Shown piece after piece: positions 12,766-24,508 of a stretch of DNA of 64,000 nt (positions are counted from its first letter, which is position 1; every line of letters starts with the position of its first letter). The DNA comes from Oikopleura dioica (taxonomy: Eukaryota > Chordata > Appendicularia > Copelata > Oikopleuridae): positions 2,733,001 to 2,797,000 of the forward strand of contig OU015567.1 in NCBI GenBank assembly GCA_907165135.1, read 5' to 3'. The position numbers were made by a program, and so were the translations under genes. A model generated the notes under the pieces. That model saw nothing but the letters and a program-made list of their open reading frames with translations. It was not told the origin of the DNA and ran no database searches.

Positions 12766-15700
12766 TTATAGATTCATTTTGAATTCGGTTTCGCAGAAAT
12801 TGGTCAGTTGCAGTAAATTTTTGTTGAGCAAAAATGAATCTGGGCGGAATCTGAGCTTATTCTGCTGATAACTGTAGCTTCCAGTTACAGAAATTTTCTC
12901 CAAGTTAAAGTTTCGCTTCAATTTTGCCTCCAATCTTTCTGATTCGGCGCTGGCGTCACAGGTGATTTTTAATTGATCGTTTTCGACAAACAGCTTGATC
13001 TTGACGAACTCAGAATTGTCCGTTTCTCCATCATCAAAAATAAATTCTCCATTTGCGAAGCCATTTTTCAGATTCAAGACAAGATCGAGGGGCAGTTTTC
13101 GAGCTTCAGAAAGAGTCATCGCTTTCTTCTGAAGAATCATGGCGGTTTCGGGAGGATAGAAAGCGGGAATTCGATTTGGGTCTGTCGGGATTTGAAGAGT
13201 TCCAGGAGATTTGACCTTCAAAAAACAATTAATTTAGAATCATTTTTGCGACTTACAGTAAAGCAGACAGAAGTATCGTAAACGTTGCACCAATCGCCTG
13301 CCTTTGGAAAATAGCACTCGACATTTTTCATCCCTGGTCCAAGAACGGGACAGACCATGATTTGCTCACCGACCCAGAATTGAGTGTCGATTGTGGAATT
13401 CCAAATCGGTCGGATGTACATTGACTCGTTCGCAAAAGTTGAAGTAAAGTAAGGAACCAGCTGGACGCGTTTCTCCAGCGCTATTCTTATCGCGTGCTGG
13501 CCATTTTTGCTCCAAACGAATGGTTCTTGTCCAGGAGCGCCGATGGTATTGTGGTTTCGGAAGAAGCTGTAGAGAAAGACTCCCATTTGATGCCAACGGA
13601 CGCACATTTCTTCGTCCGCATCAGGTCCTTGGAAGCCGCAGACGTCGACACCTGCCATTTTGATGCCGAAAATGTTAAGATTGATCATCGCAGTGATCGA
13701 ATATTTCAAATCTTCCCATTTCGAGAAATTGTCTCCAGTCCAATGCGCTTTTTGAGGAAACAAAAAAGAAAGATTCAGAAAAAAAATAAGCTCTAGAATA
13801 GTTTCCCATTCCTGTATGTCTTCCTGACGTCAGAGCAGTACTTCTCGACAAAATAAACGGCTTCAAATCAGGATTAAGCGCCTTCAATGCATAACTGGTT
13901 GCTTTCGACTCGTCAAGCCCGTAAAGATTGTGAAGATCGTAGTGGGTGCCAGCGCTCTGATTGTAACTTGGGCAAAGAGTTTTCGCGAACAAGCTTTTGT
14001 CCACAACTGGAAGTTCAAATTTGGGCGAATTGAGAGGACTGCTTGGGCAGCCGTTGGAACTTCCAGCGACGAAGTTTGATGGTTCGTTCATGTCGATCCA
14101 TATTCCGTCGAACTCGACTCCTTGAGTGTACAAGTAAGAGAACATTTCGAGCCAGTAGTTGTTTATGCCAGGGTGAGTGAAGTCGGGGAAAACGGTTGCG
14201 CCGGGCCAGACTTCTCCAACGGCAGGTTTGCCGGTTTCGTCCTTGATGAAGATGTCTTCTTCGATTCCATTTGAGTAGGGCAGGTAGTTGTCTTTTGGGA
14301 GTTACAAATGGTACTTCGCAATGAGCGTACAAGACTAGGAAAAATGGGAAAAGTCTCTAGACATTTTTTAAAAACAGACTGCTGAACACCAGAAAGTAAA
14401 GAAAAGTTACTGTTTTATGTAATTTCTGAGTTGTATATTGCTTGAAGATAAACACAAATGAAATCAAGCTATTCGAGTTTTCCCATTTTGAGGATAACTT
14501 TAAATTATACAGAAGAAAACATGACAAATTTGACATCACAAAAAGCAAACTTATTAAACTCGACCTTGAGTAGATATCGCTGGATCAATAATTACGACAT
14601 ATTTCTGTCCTTGAGCATGTATATCTTTTATCACTTGCGGCAACGTTCCATAAGCATCAGGATCAAAAGTAAAGTCCTTCTTTCCATCCATGTAATCAAT
14701 ATCGTTCCATTGCACTTCCTGCGGCATCTTTGCTTCACGCATTTTCTGATTGACGTTCCAGGTTTCAGCGGAAGAATTGTAGCCCCAGCGACAGAGGTGG
14801 TAACCAAAAGCCCACTCGGGAGGGGAGTAGGTTGCGCCGATGATCTCTTGGATGATAGAAACGGCGTTTTCGGTCGAATTTCCGCGGATGACAAAAAGGT
14901 CGATCATTCCTCCGATTGCTCTGATCGTCATTCTGTCCTAGATAAAAACAATAAGGGAGTGATAAAGAAAAATCTTATACCTTGAAAGCCTGAAACTGCT
15001 TGCCATTAGAATTCCAGAAGATGTAGCCTGTATTTCCAATGAGAAAAACCGGCTGATCTCCATACAAATTAAGATCAACGATTGGAGGCACATCCCTTGT
15101 CCAAATCGAATGGGCCCACCCGTCACGCGGTACGACCAGGGGTCCTCTTCTTTCCCCAATTCCGTAGACAGGCGTTTCGGGATCAAGAGGGATAGAAAAC
15201 TCGATGAATTGATCAGAGAAAACCAGAGGGCCAGTGAAGTAGTCTTTTCCAAGTTTGTCGCCATCATTGACACTCGGAACAAAAGTCGAATTGGGAGTGA
15301 AAACAGGTGTTTCGGGATGGCGATGTCGGGAGTCAGAACCATCAGTGATTTGGATTCGATCGACGAAAGAGTTTTCGGAAAAGGTTTGCCGGTCGATTTG
15401 GTAGAAGAGGTTGAGCAGGGTGTCAGGCCAGGTTGGGTGCTCTATGCGAGTGAGTTTGGCAAAGCCACTGTTTTAGGTAACGAAATTTGGTCTGTATCAT
15501 GATCATGGAAGTTTTCTTTATTTTGATTCAAGAGCTCTGCAATTTTAATATACATATTTCCAAAAGAATTTTTAGCTTTATGTCGTTTAAAAACTGAATC
15601 TAGAATAAAATTTACCATTCCTATTCGGATTGATCAGCCCGTGTTGAACGACAGTATAATCTGTCCCTGTCGTGTAGGTACACCAAGGAGCTCCTTTCTC

Positions 15701-15914
15701 ATCACTAGGGACCCAACAACAGTTCGATTTCATACAGTCCCACTCATCAGTTGGCGTGTTTGGTCGGCAATCATAATGTTCTACTCCGCATTCTTTTAAA
15801 TGATTTTAAGATGAGTTTTAGATAATTATTTTCAAATAAAAATATCAAACTTTAAAAACCGTTTCCTTGGGCCAATCCAACCGCGAAAAGAAATTGCACG
15901 GCAAAGAGCGCCAT
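12766..15914 (-). CDS. Secreted trefoil + GH31 alpha-glucosidase (acid alpha-glucosidase/maltase type)
   Basis: Seven exons: 15914-15860, 15792-15616, 15441-14981, 14937-14565, 14291-13812, 13747-13257 and 13215-12766 (2487 nt, 828 aa). A signal peptide (MALFAVQFLFAVGLAQ) is followed by a P-type trefoil domain (about residues 19-65, motif MKSNCCW) and a GH31 domain. The nucleophile motif WIDMNEPSNF is near residue 420, and the acid/base Asp of HWTGDN is near residue 520. The enzyme releases glucose from alpha-1,4 glucans in lysosome or gut; lysosomal versus digestive use cannot be told from sequence. The join 13812|13747 gives the expected RHT-AHWTGD only with a GA-AG intron (13811-13748). 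The beta-sandwich after the catalytic domain is present. Length is close to the family norm (about 900-950 aa). Confidence 0.93.
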
Positions 15915-16288
15915 CAAGCGGCTTTGCTAAATTTTCTTCTTCGTTTATCTCTCAATTTTTATAAATGGAAAAAAACCGAGACTTTTATTTTTCCGCAACA
16001 TTTGTCGATTTTCTCAAAATCGGTCACGCACTTGGTTCGTGCCAAAATCTGCCTCGGTGGGAGCGCGCCAAATTCAAAATTACTGTAGCTCGCTAAAGAA
16101 CCAGCTCAAAATTTTCGCGGAAATACTGTAAATCAAGTGCATGATAGAAAAGTCAATTCAATAAAATTTCATCGTGAACAATTAAAGCTAATATTTTCTC
16201 CCGGTTATGATACAACTTGAACCTCGTTTCTAGGTCAATGTCTGACCTTCCTGCTCATTCAAACCAGACGAGGGGCAATTAGCATTTA

Positions 16289-18128
16289 TTATTTCAAGTA
16301 AAATGAAAGACATACAGTCAGCAATGTACAGAAGTGGGCAGCGGAAGAAATCCATGCAAGGACAAATCCAACGCCGGGTTGTATCGTTGTCCTAGATTTT
16401 TGATCGATCAAAAAATTTGATAATTATCAAAAATATGATGCTTACCCGCCAATAAGTAAAGAGGGCTGGGATCGAGAACGGGACCACGTGACATATGCGA
16501 GCATACAGATGAGTGAGAGAACTAAAAAACTCTTGAATTTCGAGCATTTCCATCAAACTTACGAATTCCAAGAGAAAATGCAAATGCCACAACGATTCTC
16601 CTCTTCTTCCCAAAATCGAAACATACTGTTTCGAGCGACATTCCCATCAAAGCTAAAATGCCTTTTCTTTCAGCTCTCTTTACTTTCTCCCACCTGCTGC
16701 CAGAAGAGCGCTGAAAACAAAATGCACAATCATCGTTATCCTCAGCGTCTCAACATCTTCCGGCAGTTTTTCGTCGACTCTTCCGATGTCAACATTGTCA
16801 AGATTTTGACAAATTGATCCTTCCCTTTCTGATCCTCCGAGGGGAATCCTTCTGGTGCAATGTCGGAATAAGCCGAAGTGAATTTCTTGAGCGAAAGGAA
16901 TGCTGGAAGTGTTGGTTGAAACGATGACCTGCTCGAACCAGTAATTTGAGGTGAGGCAAGTGGCTTGGAGGGCAGTTGTCAGGAGGGCGGGGTGGACCAC
17001 TTTGACCAGTGTGTAATATGGGCAATGCTAAGCGCTAATCCTTTGAGCTCTGATAAATACGAAATGAGCTCCCACGGTGCATCTCGCCGATAAAACTTGT
17101 CGATCTATCACCTTCCCTATCCCGGATAGGCTATGCGTTCATGAGCACAAAAGATGCAACATGCCCACCGAAATGTGCTAACTCATCCAGTGACACTCCT
17201 CGGCTCAACTTGTGACAAGCGTTGCGTCGAGTTGGGCCAAGGAGAAGCCTCTGCAGGAGTTTACACCTGGTGGTGGGCACATTACTCCTCCATCAGGGCG
17301 ACTTAGCGCCTTCCTCGACAGAGAGTGCACGGTCCATCAGATTTCCGGCATTTCAATAACTGAAAATCTTCGGATCTAATCAGAATGGGTATTATTAAGA
17401 AGGAAATCTATTCTGCATGCAGAACTATTCTGCAAAAAGTGAAACTATTCTGCGCTTCGCAGAACTATTCTGCATAGTGTCGAAAAAATTATCTTCATTT
17501 AGAGACTAAGTTTCAGTGTTCGAAAGCACGCTGCGGGTCTACGGCCCTTGCGCGCAAGTTCTGGTAGGGAACTCATTTCTGAAGCTGGCCAAGTTTCTCT
17601 ACTCTCGCGCCTCCTTTGACAAAAGTCGTTTTTCTTATATGAGAACTATTTTGCATGCAGAATTGCTTCGAAAGTTGCCCAAAACATGGCATCGCATTTG
17701 ACGAAAATAACGGAAATTAAAAAAATCTGGTTTCGGTGCTTTATCACTGATAAATTATCAGTGAACTTCTCCCTTCAGGATATATAATAACCCTTTTCTT
17801 TCAATAGTTATACTTATTTGTATCATTTATTTATTAGTTATCATTAGTAAATTTTATCGGCAAGATGCACCGTGGGAGCCCATCGCGTATTTATCGGATC
17901 TCAAAGGATTAGCGCTTAGCATTGCCCATATTACACACTGGTCAAAGTGGTCAGCCCCAGGAGGGCGGGAATGACGGCATAAGCCAAAACTAAAGCAGAA
18001 TCTACGGCTCCCGGTTTTTTTTAAATTGATGAGAAATTTTTATTAGAAACAAATTCATCTTATTTTAAACTCCTTCTCTTCCTACCGTTTATCTTCTTAG
18101 GCGAAATATTAATCTCAAACTGGCTCAT
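16289..18128 (-). CDS. Claudin/PMP22-like four-TM protein, interrupted by an element
   Basis: Exons 18128-18086, 17989-17939, 16999-16694, 16652-16563, 16521-16446 and 16391-16289 close to 669 nt (222 aa) if the inserted element is spliced out as an intron; without the insertion the protein would be about 209 aa, typical of claudins. TM1 is VLAYAVIPALL...; an extracellular loop with the NYW motif follows (conserved Trp), then three more TM segments and a short basic turn (FGKKRR). These proteins form junction or myelin-type membrane contacts. The stop TAA at 16289-16291 overlaps an AATAAA signal. The 966 bp element (16992-17957) lies within the TM1 codons. Whether transcripts are correctly spliced, or the allele is broken, cannot be told from DNA. 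Confidence 0.72.
16992..17957. mobile_element. 966 bp element with about 95 bp terminal inverted repeats
   Basis: About 95 bases at the left end, starting GACCACTTTGACCAGTGTGT, are matched in reverse at the right end with few differences. The element is flanked by direct copies of CAGGAGGGCGGG (16980-16991 and 17958-17969), which belong to the host coding sequence, so they are a target duplication or close to one. The interior (about 17390-17680) has repeated GCAGAATAGTT-type motifs and a segment related to one at 41715-41870. No transposase is visible. The superfamily is unassigned because the duplication length (about 12) is unusual. Confidence 0.8.
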
Positions 18129-18533
18129 TCTGTGCCTCTTTCTCCAACTCGGCGACTTTTCTCACGGTTCAAAAATTAGAAGAAAAAACCTTCAGAAGAG
18201 TTGATGGCCCCTGCCTAGCTCATTCATCATTTCCAGTGACAAAAAGCGCTGCTTTGGAAAACTTGGCTTGATAGAAAATATTTTCTTGAAAATAAAAAAG
18301 CTGGCCTCTTCTAAGGCTCGAAAAGAGTAGCCAGTTTAAACAGCGCTTACGATCAAGGGCCCTCAACTGATGAGCCAGCTTCTCAGGAGAGAAGCAGTCT
18401 CAATTTCCGATTCAAAAGGCTCTGGCTTGTTTTTGATAAAAATTCTTGCCACCCTACCATTTATCTTTTTCATCAGCATTTCTCTGAATTTGAGATTATC
18501 GGTCTAAAGAGACTTTGTGGCGCGTAAACTAAA

Positions 18534-18894
18534 TTATGTCTTTCTCTGAACCGTGACTTCAGTATACTCGCCGTCATGTCTTTCCTCGTCATCGTTTTTT
18601 AGCTCTAGTCGTTCTTGATTTTCAAAATCTCCATATTCATGAGTCCCCTTTTTCTAACGGTAAAAAGTGGAGACATCCAGCAGAGCAGGAGGCGTTTAAT
18701 CTTGTTCTTTATATTTTTCTCGCGCAGTAGGGAAGCAATTGTTCGCCAAAAATCCAGCGACAAAAGAAGAACAACGATCCGATTCTGCTAGTTTTTTTCT
18801 TTGTACGGAATCAGGAACCAGAACGACCGTAAATTTCAGAGGGCAAATTTCTACTTTTTAATCGTCTTCTATTCGACCTTCTGGAATTTTCCAT
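18534..18894 (-). CDS. Small charged protein with a C-terminal tyrosine motif
   Basis: Three exons, 18894-18819, 18787-18702 and 18647-18534, close to 276 nt (91 aa). The N-terminus is very basic (MENSRRSNRRRLKSR), the middle has two Cys, and the C-terminal third is acidic, ending EYTEVTVQRKT. The first intron (18818-18788) is 31 bp. The second join keeps frame only as GA-AG (18701-18648). There is no signal peptide or TM segment. I do not recognise a family. The Tyr-x-x-Val context resembles SH2-docking motifs, but that is only a pattern. Confidence 0.5.
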
Positions 18895-18970
18895 AAGATT
18901 CTTTGCAAATCAAAATTTCCTTGAAATTGCGGTGGTTAACTTCGCAAATGTCGTGCACTTTGTCTGGCCA

Positions 18971-18980
18971 TATAAAAAGA
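18971..18980 (+). promoter_or_regulatory. Candidate TATA box
   Basis: TATAAAAAGA lies 46 bases upstream of the ATG of the Cys-rich secreted gene at 19017 and 77 bases past the divergent gene start at 18894. The position fits a compact promoter with a very short 5' UTR. Confidence 0.4.
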
Positions 18981-19016
18981 TGGATGGTTACGTTAGATTT
19001 TTATCAGAAGATAGAC

Positions 19017-19901
19017 ATGAAACTTTTTACTTTCGCGCAAGTTGGAATAATTTCCGTCTTCAGCTTCAAATTGAAGGAAATTGAAAACAGCTGCCATGTC
19101 TGCTCAGGTACTAAATCAAAACCCCTCCCAACGTATTAAACCCTTTTTCAAGAAACAAGGGATCATACAGGCGCGATACTCAGCGGCAGCAACTGTTTCA
19201 AACCAACATCAGATTCCCTCATTCCCTGCTCTGGCTTCTGCCTGGACAAAATGAGCTTCGACTGGACGATAAATGGTCGCCAACTAATCAAAATCGACCG
19301 TTTCTGCGCCGGATCAACGGAGAAAGAACCAACCTGTAAATATTACGAGCAATCTGGCGGGCGAGCAAAAGACTGCCAAAAATACTGTAGTGGACATGCC
19401 TGTAACAATGATCTAAGCGCTGGCGAAATTGACAGCGTAGGAAAAATCGAGACTTGCTTGGTGTGTGCTAATATCAATGGAGAAGGTTATAAAGAAAAAC
19501 GGCTGGGATCATTAAACGTTTATAAATTAAGGTGATGCTAACTGCGAAGAATCAGATAATTTGGAATCAGAAGTCTGCCCGCCTTATCTCTCAGAGGGAT
19601 GCTTTTCAGGCACCGGTCGGAATAAAGTTTTTATTCAAATTTAAGAGGATAATTGATTTTGAAAATAAGTCCGAGACAAATTTGTGACCGTTTTGAAGCG
19701 TTTTCTTCTTACAGTATTGATGCTGCACCTTTGGGAAATACAACCGGAAAAGAAATCTATCGTGGATGCTCTGCTTTTGCTCTAGAATCCGGCTTTGAAT
19801 CGGTCAGTAGAGACTGGTACAATGGCCAATTTGCGAAAGCGAGGAGAGAGTTTTGCGACGAAAATGACTGTAATGACAAAATTATTGATGTAAATATGTA
19901 A
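19017..19901 (+). CDS. Secreted Cys-rich repeat protein
   Basis: Four exons, 19017-19107, 19171-19485, 19532-19619 and 19670-19901, close to 726 nt (241 aa). The hydrophobic start (MKLFTFAQVGIISVFSF) suggests secretion. Spaced cysteines recur in blocks (CHVCSG, CSGFC, CLVC, CPPY...GCFSG, FCDENDC), resembling degenerate repeats of one small Cys-rich unit. The third join keeps frame only with a GA donor (intron 19620-19669, 50 bp). No family recognised; a short extracellular or coat-type protein is the simplest reading. It lies 260 bases upstream of another secreted gene on the same strand. Confidence 0.55.
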
Positions 19902-20161
19902 AAATGTCTTTTCTATACTATTAAAATCTTTCTCTATTGCTTCATTTTTTCTTCTCCAAAGTCAGTTCTTCTGAAAAATCTTCTGAAAAAGCCTCTTATA
20001 AAAATCGCACAATTTGAGTTTTCGCTTGCCTAGCAGACTGATGATAAGCGCTGTCCACCACAGCTTGCGACATTCTAAAAACGCGACTAGATATTGTCGA
20101 TAAATATGTATGCCTTCCATCATTTTCTTAGCGCTCATTATCATTTTTTCGAGAAAAGGAA

Positions 20162-21421
20162 ATGTTGGTTTTCGCATTTTTCGGAATTTTCAACGCGTTT
20201 GCTTACGACTACGATTATGACTACGAAACAGGAAAGAAAAATAAATACTCGGATCCAGGAAACACCGGTAGTTCCGCGCTTCTAGAGATCAAGGAAGGAG
20301 AGGACTGGTATACAGTCACGGACAAATACGGAAAAAAGAAACTGATCAAGTTCGACTTCCAAATCATCGAAGAGAAAAACGCGAAATACTGCGGCTTCAT
20401 CAAAATTGGCTACAACCTGCGAAGAACTCTGAAAAACGAGAACTATGGAAATCTTGTGATCGGAAAATACATCAGCGATTTCTTCGATGTTTACGATAAA
20501 TGCGGAGGGGATGAACTTCCATGCGATTTTTTCGAAGCAAAAACGGCGAGAAAGACCGCCGAAAAATTCTTTTCATTTCTCAAGAACACAAAAAAGCACT
20601 GCAACGATTATAAACTAAACGAACTAATCGACAAAATCCCCAGTTCAGTCAATACCAAAGAATTCTCCCTTCGCCACCGCACGCTAAAAAATCCTCCTTT
20701 CTTCCTCGCCCCAGCTTTTCTCGTGTCAGAATCCGATAGTAGCGGCTCGGGCTCAGGCTATATTCCCCGACCAACACGAACGAAGAAAACGACAACATAC
20801 AAAACAACCACCACTACAACCACTACATCGACGACTACATCGACTTATTCCTTCACCTATCAACCTTACGAGCCGGAAATAACCGAAATCGTCCATTTTC
20901 CCGAATTTGTCGAAAATCCTCCAAGGTAGAAAAAAATGACTTTATTTTCTTTATGATTTTTCAGCTACTGTCCTAATGAAAATTTGATCGTGCCAAATTT
21001 TGTCAACAATCCTACTGAGTGCCAAGTGAAGTACTCATTTGTCTGCATCTTCGCTCGGCTGGATAAATTCAGAAAAGAAAATTACAGCTGTTTTGATGAG
21101 TTCAGCCATGTTGCTGGAAGAGTTCTGCTTGAAATTACGAGATTATCTGTTGTTGGAGATGGCGATCGTCACTGGTAAGATCGACCAATTTGCTTTTTCT
21201 ACTTATTGACCCTTTTCAGTATCTACCGAACCTTCGAGGCTCCCTGCTTTCTTCTCAACTTTTCGACCTCCCGAACGATTTCCGATTTCTCGAACAGTCT
21301 AACAGACATCATCCGCTACATCGACAGCGAGTGCGGAAAAGACTCGCTCAAGGAAACGATCATGAGAGACATTCCCGTTCTCAACTCAATCAGTCAAAAC
21401 TGCTACAAGCCTTCGTACTAA
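20162..21421 (+). CDS. Secreted protein with Thr-rich segment
   Basis: Three exons, 20162-20925, 20965-21174 and 21220-21421, close to 1176 nt (391 aa) with standard GT-AG introns. The signal peptide MLVFAFFGIFNAFA is followed by a DYDYDYE stretch, then a globular part with several Cys, a Thr/Ser-rich linker (about residues 215-235) and a second Cys-containing domain. The two globular parts may be related, since both have spaced Cys and long helices (an RRTLKNE region and an RYIDSECGK region). No named family. A linker rich in Thr is usual for O-glycosylated extracellular proteins. Confidence 0.65.
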
Positions 21422-21448
21422 TAAAAACCAGCTTTATTCATAAAATTT

Positions 21449-21900
21449 TCAAACTGAACTTTCATGAAACTTATTGATGTAGACTTCCATCGTTGATCCC
21501 TGGTAGCTCTTGTTTGATTTGATTGAGACCAAGCTATCAGAAGGACTAAGTTTTTCGTCATCGATGTTATTAGCAAGGCGGCTGGCTGTCAGCGTATTTC
21601 TTTGATCGGATTTTTTTCATCGTATTTTGCCTCGAAAATCTGAAAAAACAAAACCAGTCCTGATAATCTCCGTTTGCCAATTACTATTCGCTTTCTTCCT
21701 GAAGCATTTTCTCGACTCCCTCGGTTGAGGTCTTTCACAGCAACTCATCAGAAGAACTTTCAATCATTATTCGAAGAAATTTTCTTTGATAAAATTTTTG
21801 AATGATAGACCCTGAGTAAAACGGAAAGGCACAAAATGAGGTAGCTGAAATTACGAATGAGTAAAAGTGATTGAGAAAGAGAAGTTGGACTCGCAGACAT
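21449..21900 (-). CDS. Candidate small membrane protein, exon structure unresolved
   Basis: On the minus strand an ATG at 21900 opens MSASPTSLSQSLLLI and a hydrophobic run (SYLILCLSVLL). At the other end, a frame finishing at TGA 21449-21451 reads as a plausible Ser/Asp/Lys-rich cytoplasmic tail (SPSDSLVSIKSNKSYQGS). At least two frames stay open between them, so I cannot fix the splice sites. It would lie tail-to-tail with the secreted gene ending at 21421. Confidence 0.3.
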
Positions 21901-22567
21901 AATTTACCAAACTCCGATCAAATATCTCAAAGCTTAAAACTCGCTCTTAATTTATTGAATTTTGATTCAAAAGAAAAGAAGAGCGCGTCACTTTTTGAGA
22001 CAATTTGCGAGGTTTTGACTTTTCCAATCTACTGAAAATTGGGCTCATTAATTTATTATTAAATTACTCAAAATTTAATTCTTATTTTGAAGCCCTTCCT
22101 GACCAATGTTGTGCTGAGTTAAAGAACTTTTTCAAAATTAATAATCAACTCAAAATAAAATTTCAATTTTGTTCAATTCTTTGCACCAAAACTGCTGATT
22201 TTGCTGCACTTTCTCTTCGTTGTCTCCGGTCATCAAAGCCGCTCAAAAATAATTCCCTCTTTTTCTCTTTCTCTCATTCTTGCTTTCTACTTCTTTTATA
22301 TGATTTTTATCTGCCTCAGCGCGTTAAATCAGTTCGCTTTTCTACTGAATATTTAATTCAATTGGGCGTTTGTGTCCATCAACTAACGATAATAAGAGTT
22401 ACTCCTCTATCCAAACCTTCAACTTCTATGGAAGATACCGAAAATACCGAAATTGCATTTTTCGCAAAAATATTGGAAAGCCAATACTGTATTGCCGATA
22501 CAGTATTGACAGTACTAAATATGGAATGCCATCGGCAACACCATTATATCATTACTAATCTGATTGT

Positions 22568-22762
22568 TTGTTCGTTCGTTTTCTTGTTGTTTTTATGTTT
22601 TGCGCTTTATTGACACTTTTCGAAAGTACAATAAAAGTTAATTCACAAAAGATACTGTATAAAGGCACGTGCCAATTTAAAACAAATCGGTGGAAAAGAA
22701 AGTGGACCTGTATCAAACTAAAATGGAGAGAAAGGTGCTCGGAGGATTTCAACTGTGTCTGA
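22568..22762 (+). CDS. Candidate small secreted Cys-containing basic peptide
   Basis: A single open frame of 64 aa has a strong signal-peptide-like start (MFVRFLVVFMFCALLTLF). A short mature part rich in Lys/Arg/Trp follows, with four Cys (GTCQ, WTCI, ERCS, FNCV). Length and layout suit a secreted peptide. There is no splicing or homology support, and the neighbourhood (21.9-23.0 kb) is AT-rich with no other convincing exon, so it could be chance. Confidence 0.3.
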   Translation: MFVRFLVVFMFCALLTLFESTIKVNSQKILYKGTCQFKTNRWKRKWTCIKLKWRERCSEDFNCV

Positions 22763-22999
22763 TTTTCATAAACCTAGGAGGCCTTCTTCTTTTTTTTCAA
22801 AAACTATCGCCCATAATCTTTACTGGACATCGAGAACTGCAGAAAACCGAAGAAAAGGGTTGAATTTTATTATCTAGCTTGACTCAAGAAATGCTCAAAA
22901 TTCAACCATAATATTAAACAGGCAAAATTGGAAGCTCTTCAAAACAACAAATCAGTCACTAATTAGCTCGATGTCGATTGATCCATTGACAAGGAAAAT

Positions 23000-23310
23000 A
23001 TGGAACACTCCGGAATCGGTAGTTTTATTCGAAAGTCAAGTAAAATAAAAGTTAAGAAGAATGGAGGAGTTTTTGAGACGATCTTCGGAGACAAAGGAGA
23101 AACGATCAAACTCGAAATGGGTTCGAAAATATTTCAATAAGAAATATTCAATTTCTCCTTTTGCTTTTTACAGCCGTATCACTTTTCATTTTTACCTCTA
23201 TTGAAGGTCAAGCACCGCAAGGTCCTTCAAAGCCCATCACACCCACTAAAAGCTCATCCGATGGCGAGTCAATCTTTCTGCGTCGTCAATTCTGTCCTGA
23301 TTTACCATAA
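23000..23310 (+). CDS. Candidate 85-residue protein of two exons
   Basis: Exons 23000-23120 and 23174-23310 close to 258 nt. The start MEHSGIGSFIRKSSKI is basic and soluble; exon 2 contributes a short hydrophobic run (MAVSLFIFTSI) and a Ser/Pro-rich tail ending CPDLP. The same frame continues past the TAA with further Cys and Lys (KNCVPKHCVG), so a missed intron or a longer gene reaching about 23.6 kb is possible. Family unknown. Confidence 0.3.
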
Positions 23311-24011
23311 AGCAAACAGCCGAAAAATTGTGTTCCAAAACATTGCGTCGGGGAAAAACAGTCTTCTTACTTTAAAAAACGCAGGTTGAGCTTACATCTG
23401 AAAAGATTCAGCTTGCTTATATCAGTTTTAGCGGTTTATCGAAGACAAAGAAAACAAGGAAGAGAAGCGGCGGTTGGTTTCAGCTCTTTTTGCTTCAACC
23501 GGGTTGAATGCGGCGTCATTGCCTTTTATTTGGATAGAAAACGGAAAAGGATGAACTTTGCGAAAATTGATAGCAATGAAAAGAGCATAAAGAAAATTCG
23601 AAAAACTGCTTTCAAGAAGGTATAAAGTACGTTATTTTACAAAAATCGAGGGAAACTCCTTATTATAGAAAGCGATTCAAAAATGTTTCTCCGATGAAAA
23701 AAATCTAATCTGCTTGGGAGAAAAATCAAAAATGCTCGTTTTCGATCTTATATCTCTGAAGTACACAACAAAGAGAAGAAACAGTTTTCCGAATGGACAA
23801 GAGATTTCATCTATTTCAAGTTCCAAAGAGAAGATTTTGATAAGCCTGTTTAACAAAACATTGTTAGAATATAAACTACATTAAACAAGAAAATTGGGTG
23901 AAAATTTAATAATTGCTTTTTATTTTTCTAAGTTCTGGAAGCTAAGAACCCGACCGGAGGAATCTCGGCGCCAGGAAGGAGACAGAAACTTGGCGACAGA
24001 TTCAAAAGGGT

Positions 24012-24299
24012 TCAGTTCTGATTGAGAAGATTTTTATTTGCCGATTTCTGGCTCGGATTCTTCCTCAACTTGATCGCCAGTTCTTTTGTCCATCCAGCTA
24101 CTTCCGTCTTTCCCGATTTCTCGTGCCCTGGTTTGAGCAAATAAAGAACTTGAACGAGAATTACTGAAATTTAGAAGTTTTTGTCAAGTTAATCCTCTTT
24201 GACTCCATTCTTACCGGCGAGCTCGGAAAGCAAAATAAAGAATAAAGAAGAATAACCAACTTGAACCCCGCTTGATCCTTCAAAGCTTACACCTGACAT
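24012..24299 (-). CDS. Small single-TM protein
   Basis: Exons 24299-24215 and 24163-24012 close to 237 nt (78 aa) with a standard 51 bp GT-AG intron. The intron falls inside one continuous hydrophobic segment (about residues 16-39: VGYSSLFFILLSELA joined to VILVQVLYLL), which supports the splice. A basic tail follows (KELAIKLRKN). This looks like a type-III or tail-anchored small membrane protein. Family not recognised. Confidence 0.55.
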
Positions 24300-24508
24300 C
24301 TTTTTTTTCTCTCTCTTTTCTTTCGAAAATTTCAACTTGAAATTTCGCTGCGTTGAATTTCAAATTGAGGCAATTGGGGAGGGCGTTTTTTAATTGAAAA
24401 GAATTAACCGATTCTCGACTGAAGACTAAAAAACATAAGAAAAATCTGAGGTAATCTTTTGTCTTTATTTCTTTGGGAAAACTTTACATAAGATTAATTA
24501 CAGGTAGG

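Noticed and set aside
22005-22613. 202-codon open frame on the plus strand
   Set aside because: AT-rich composition, no domain-like pattern, and no splice context; likely a chance frame. The small secreted candidate at 22568 overlaps its end in another frame.
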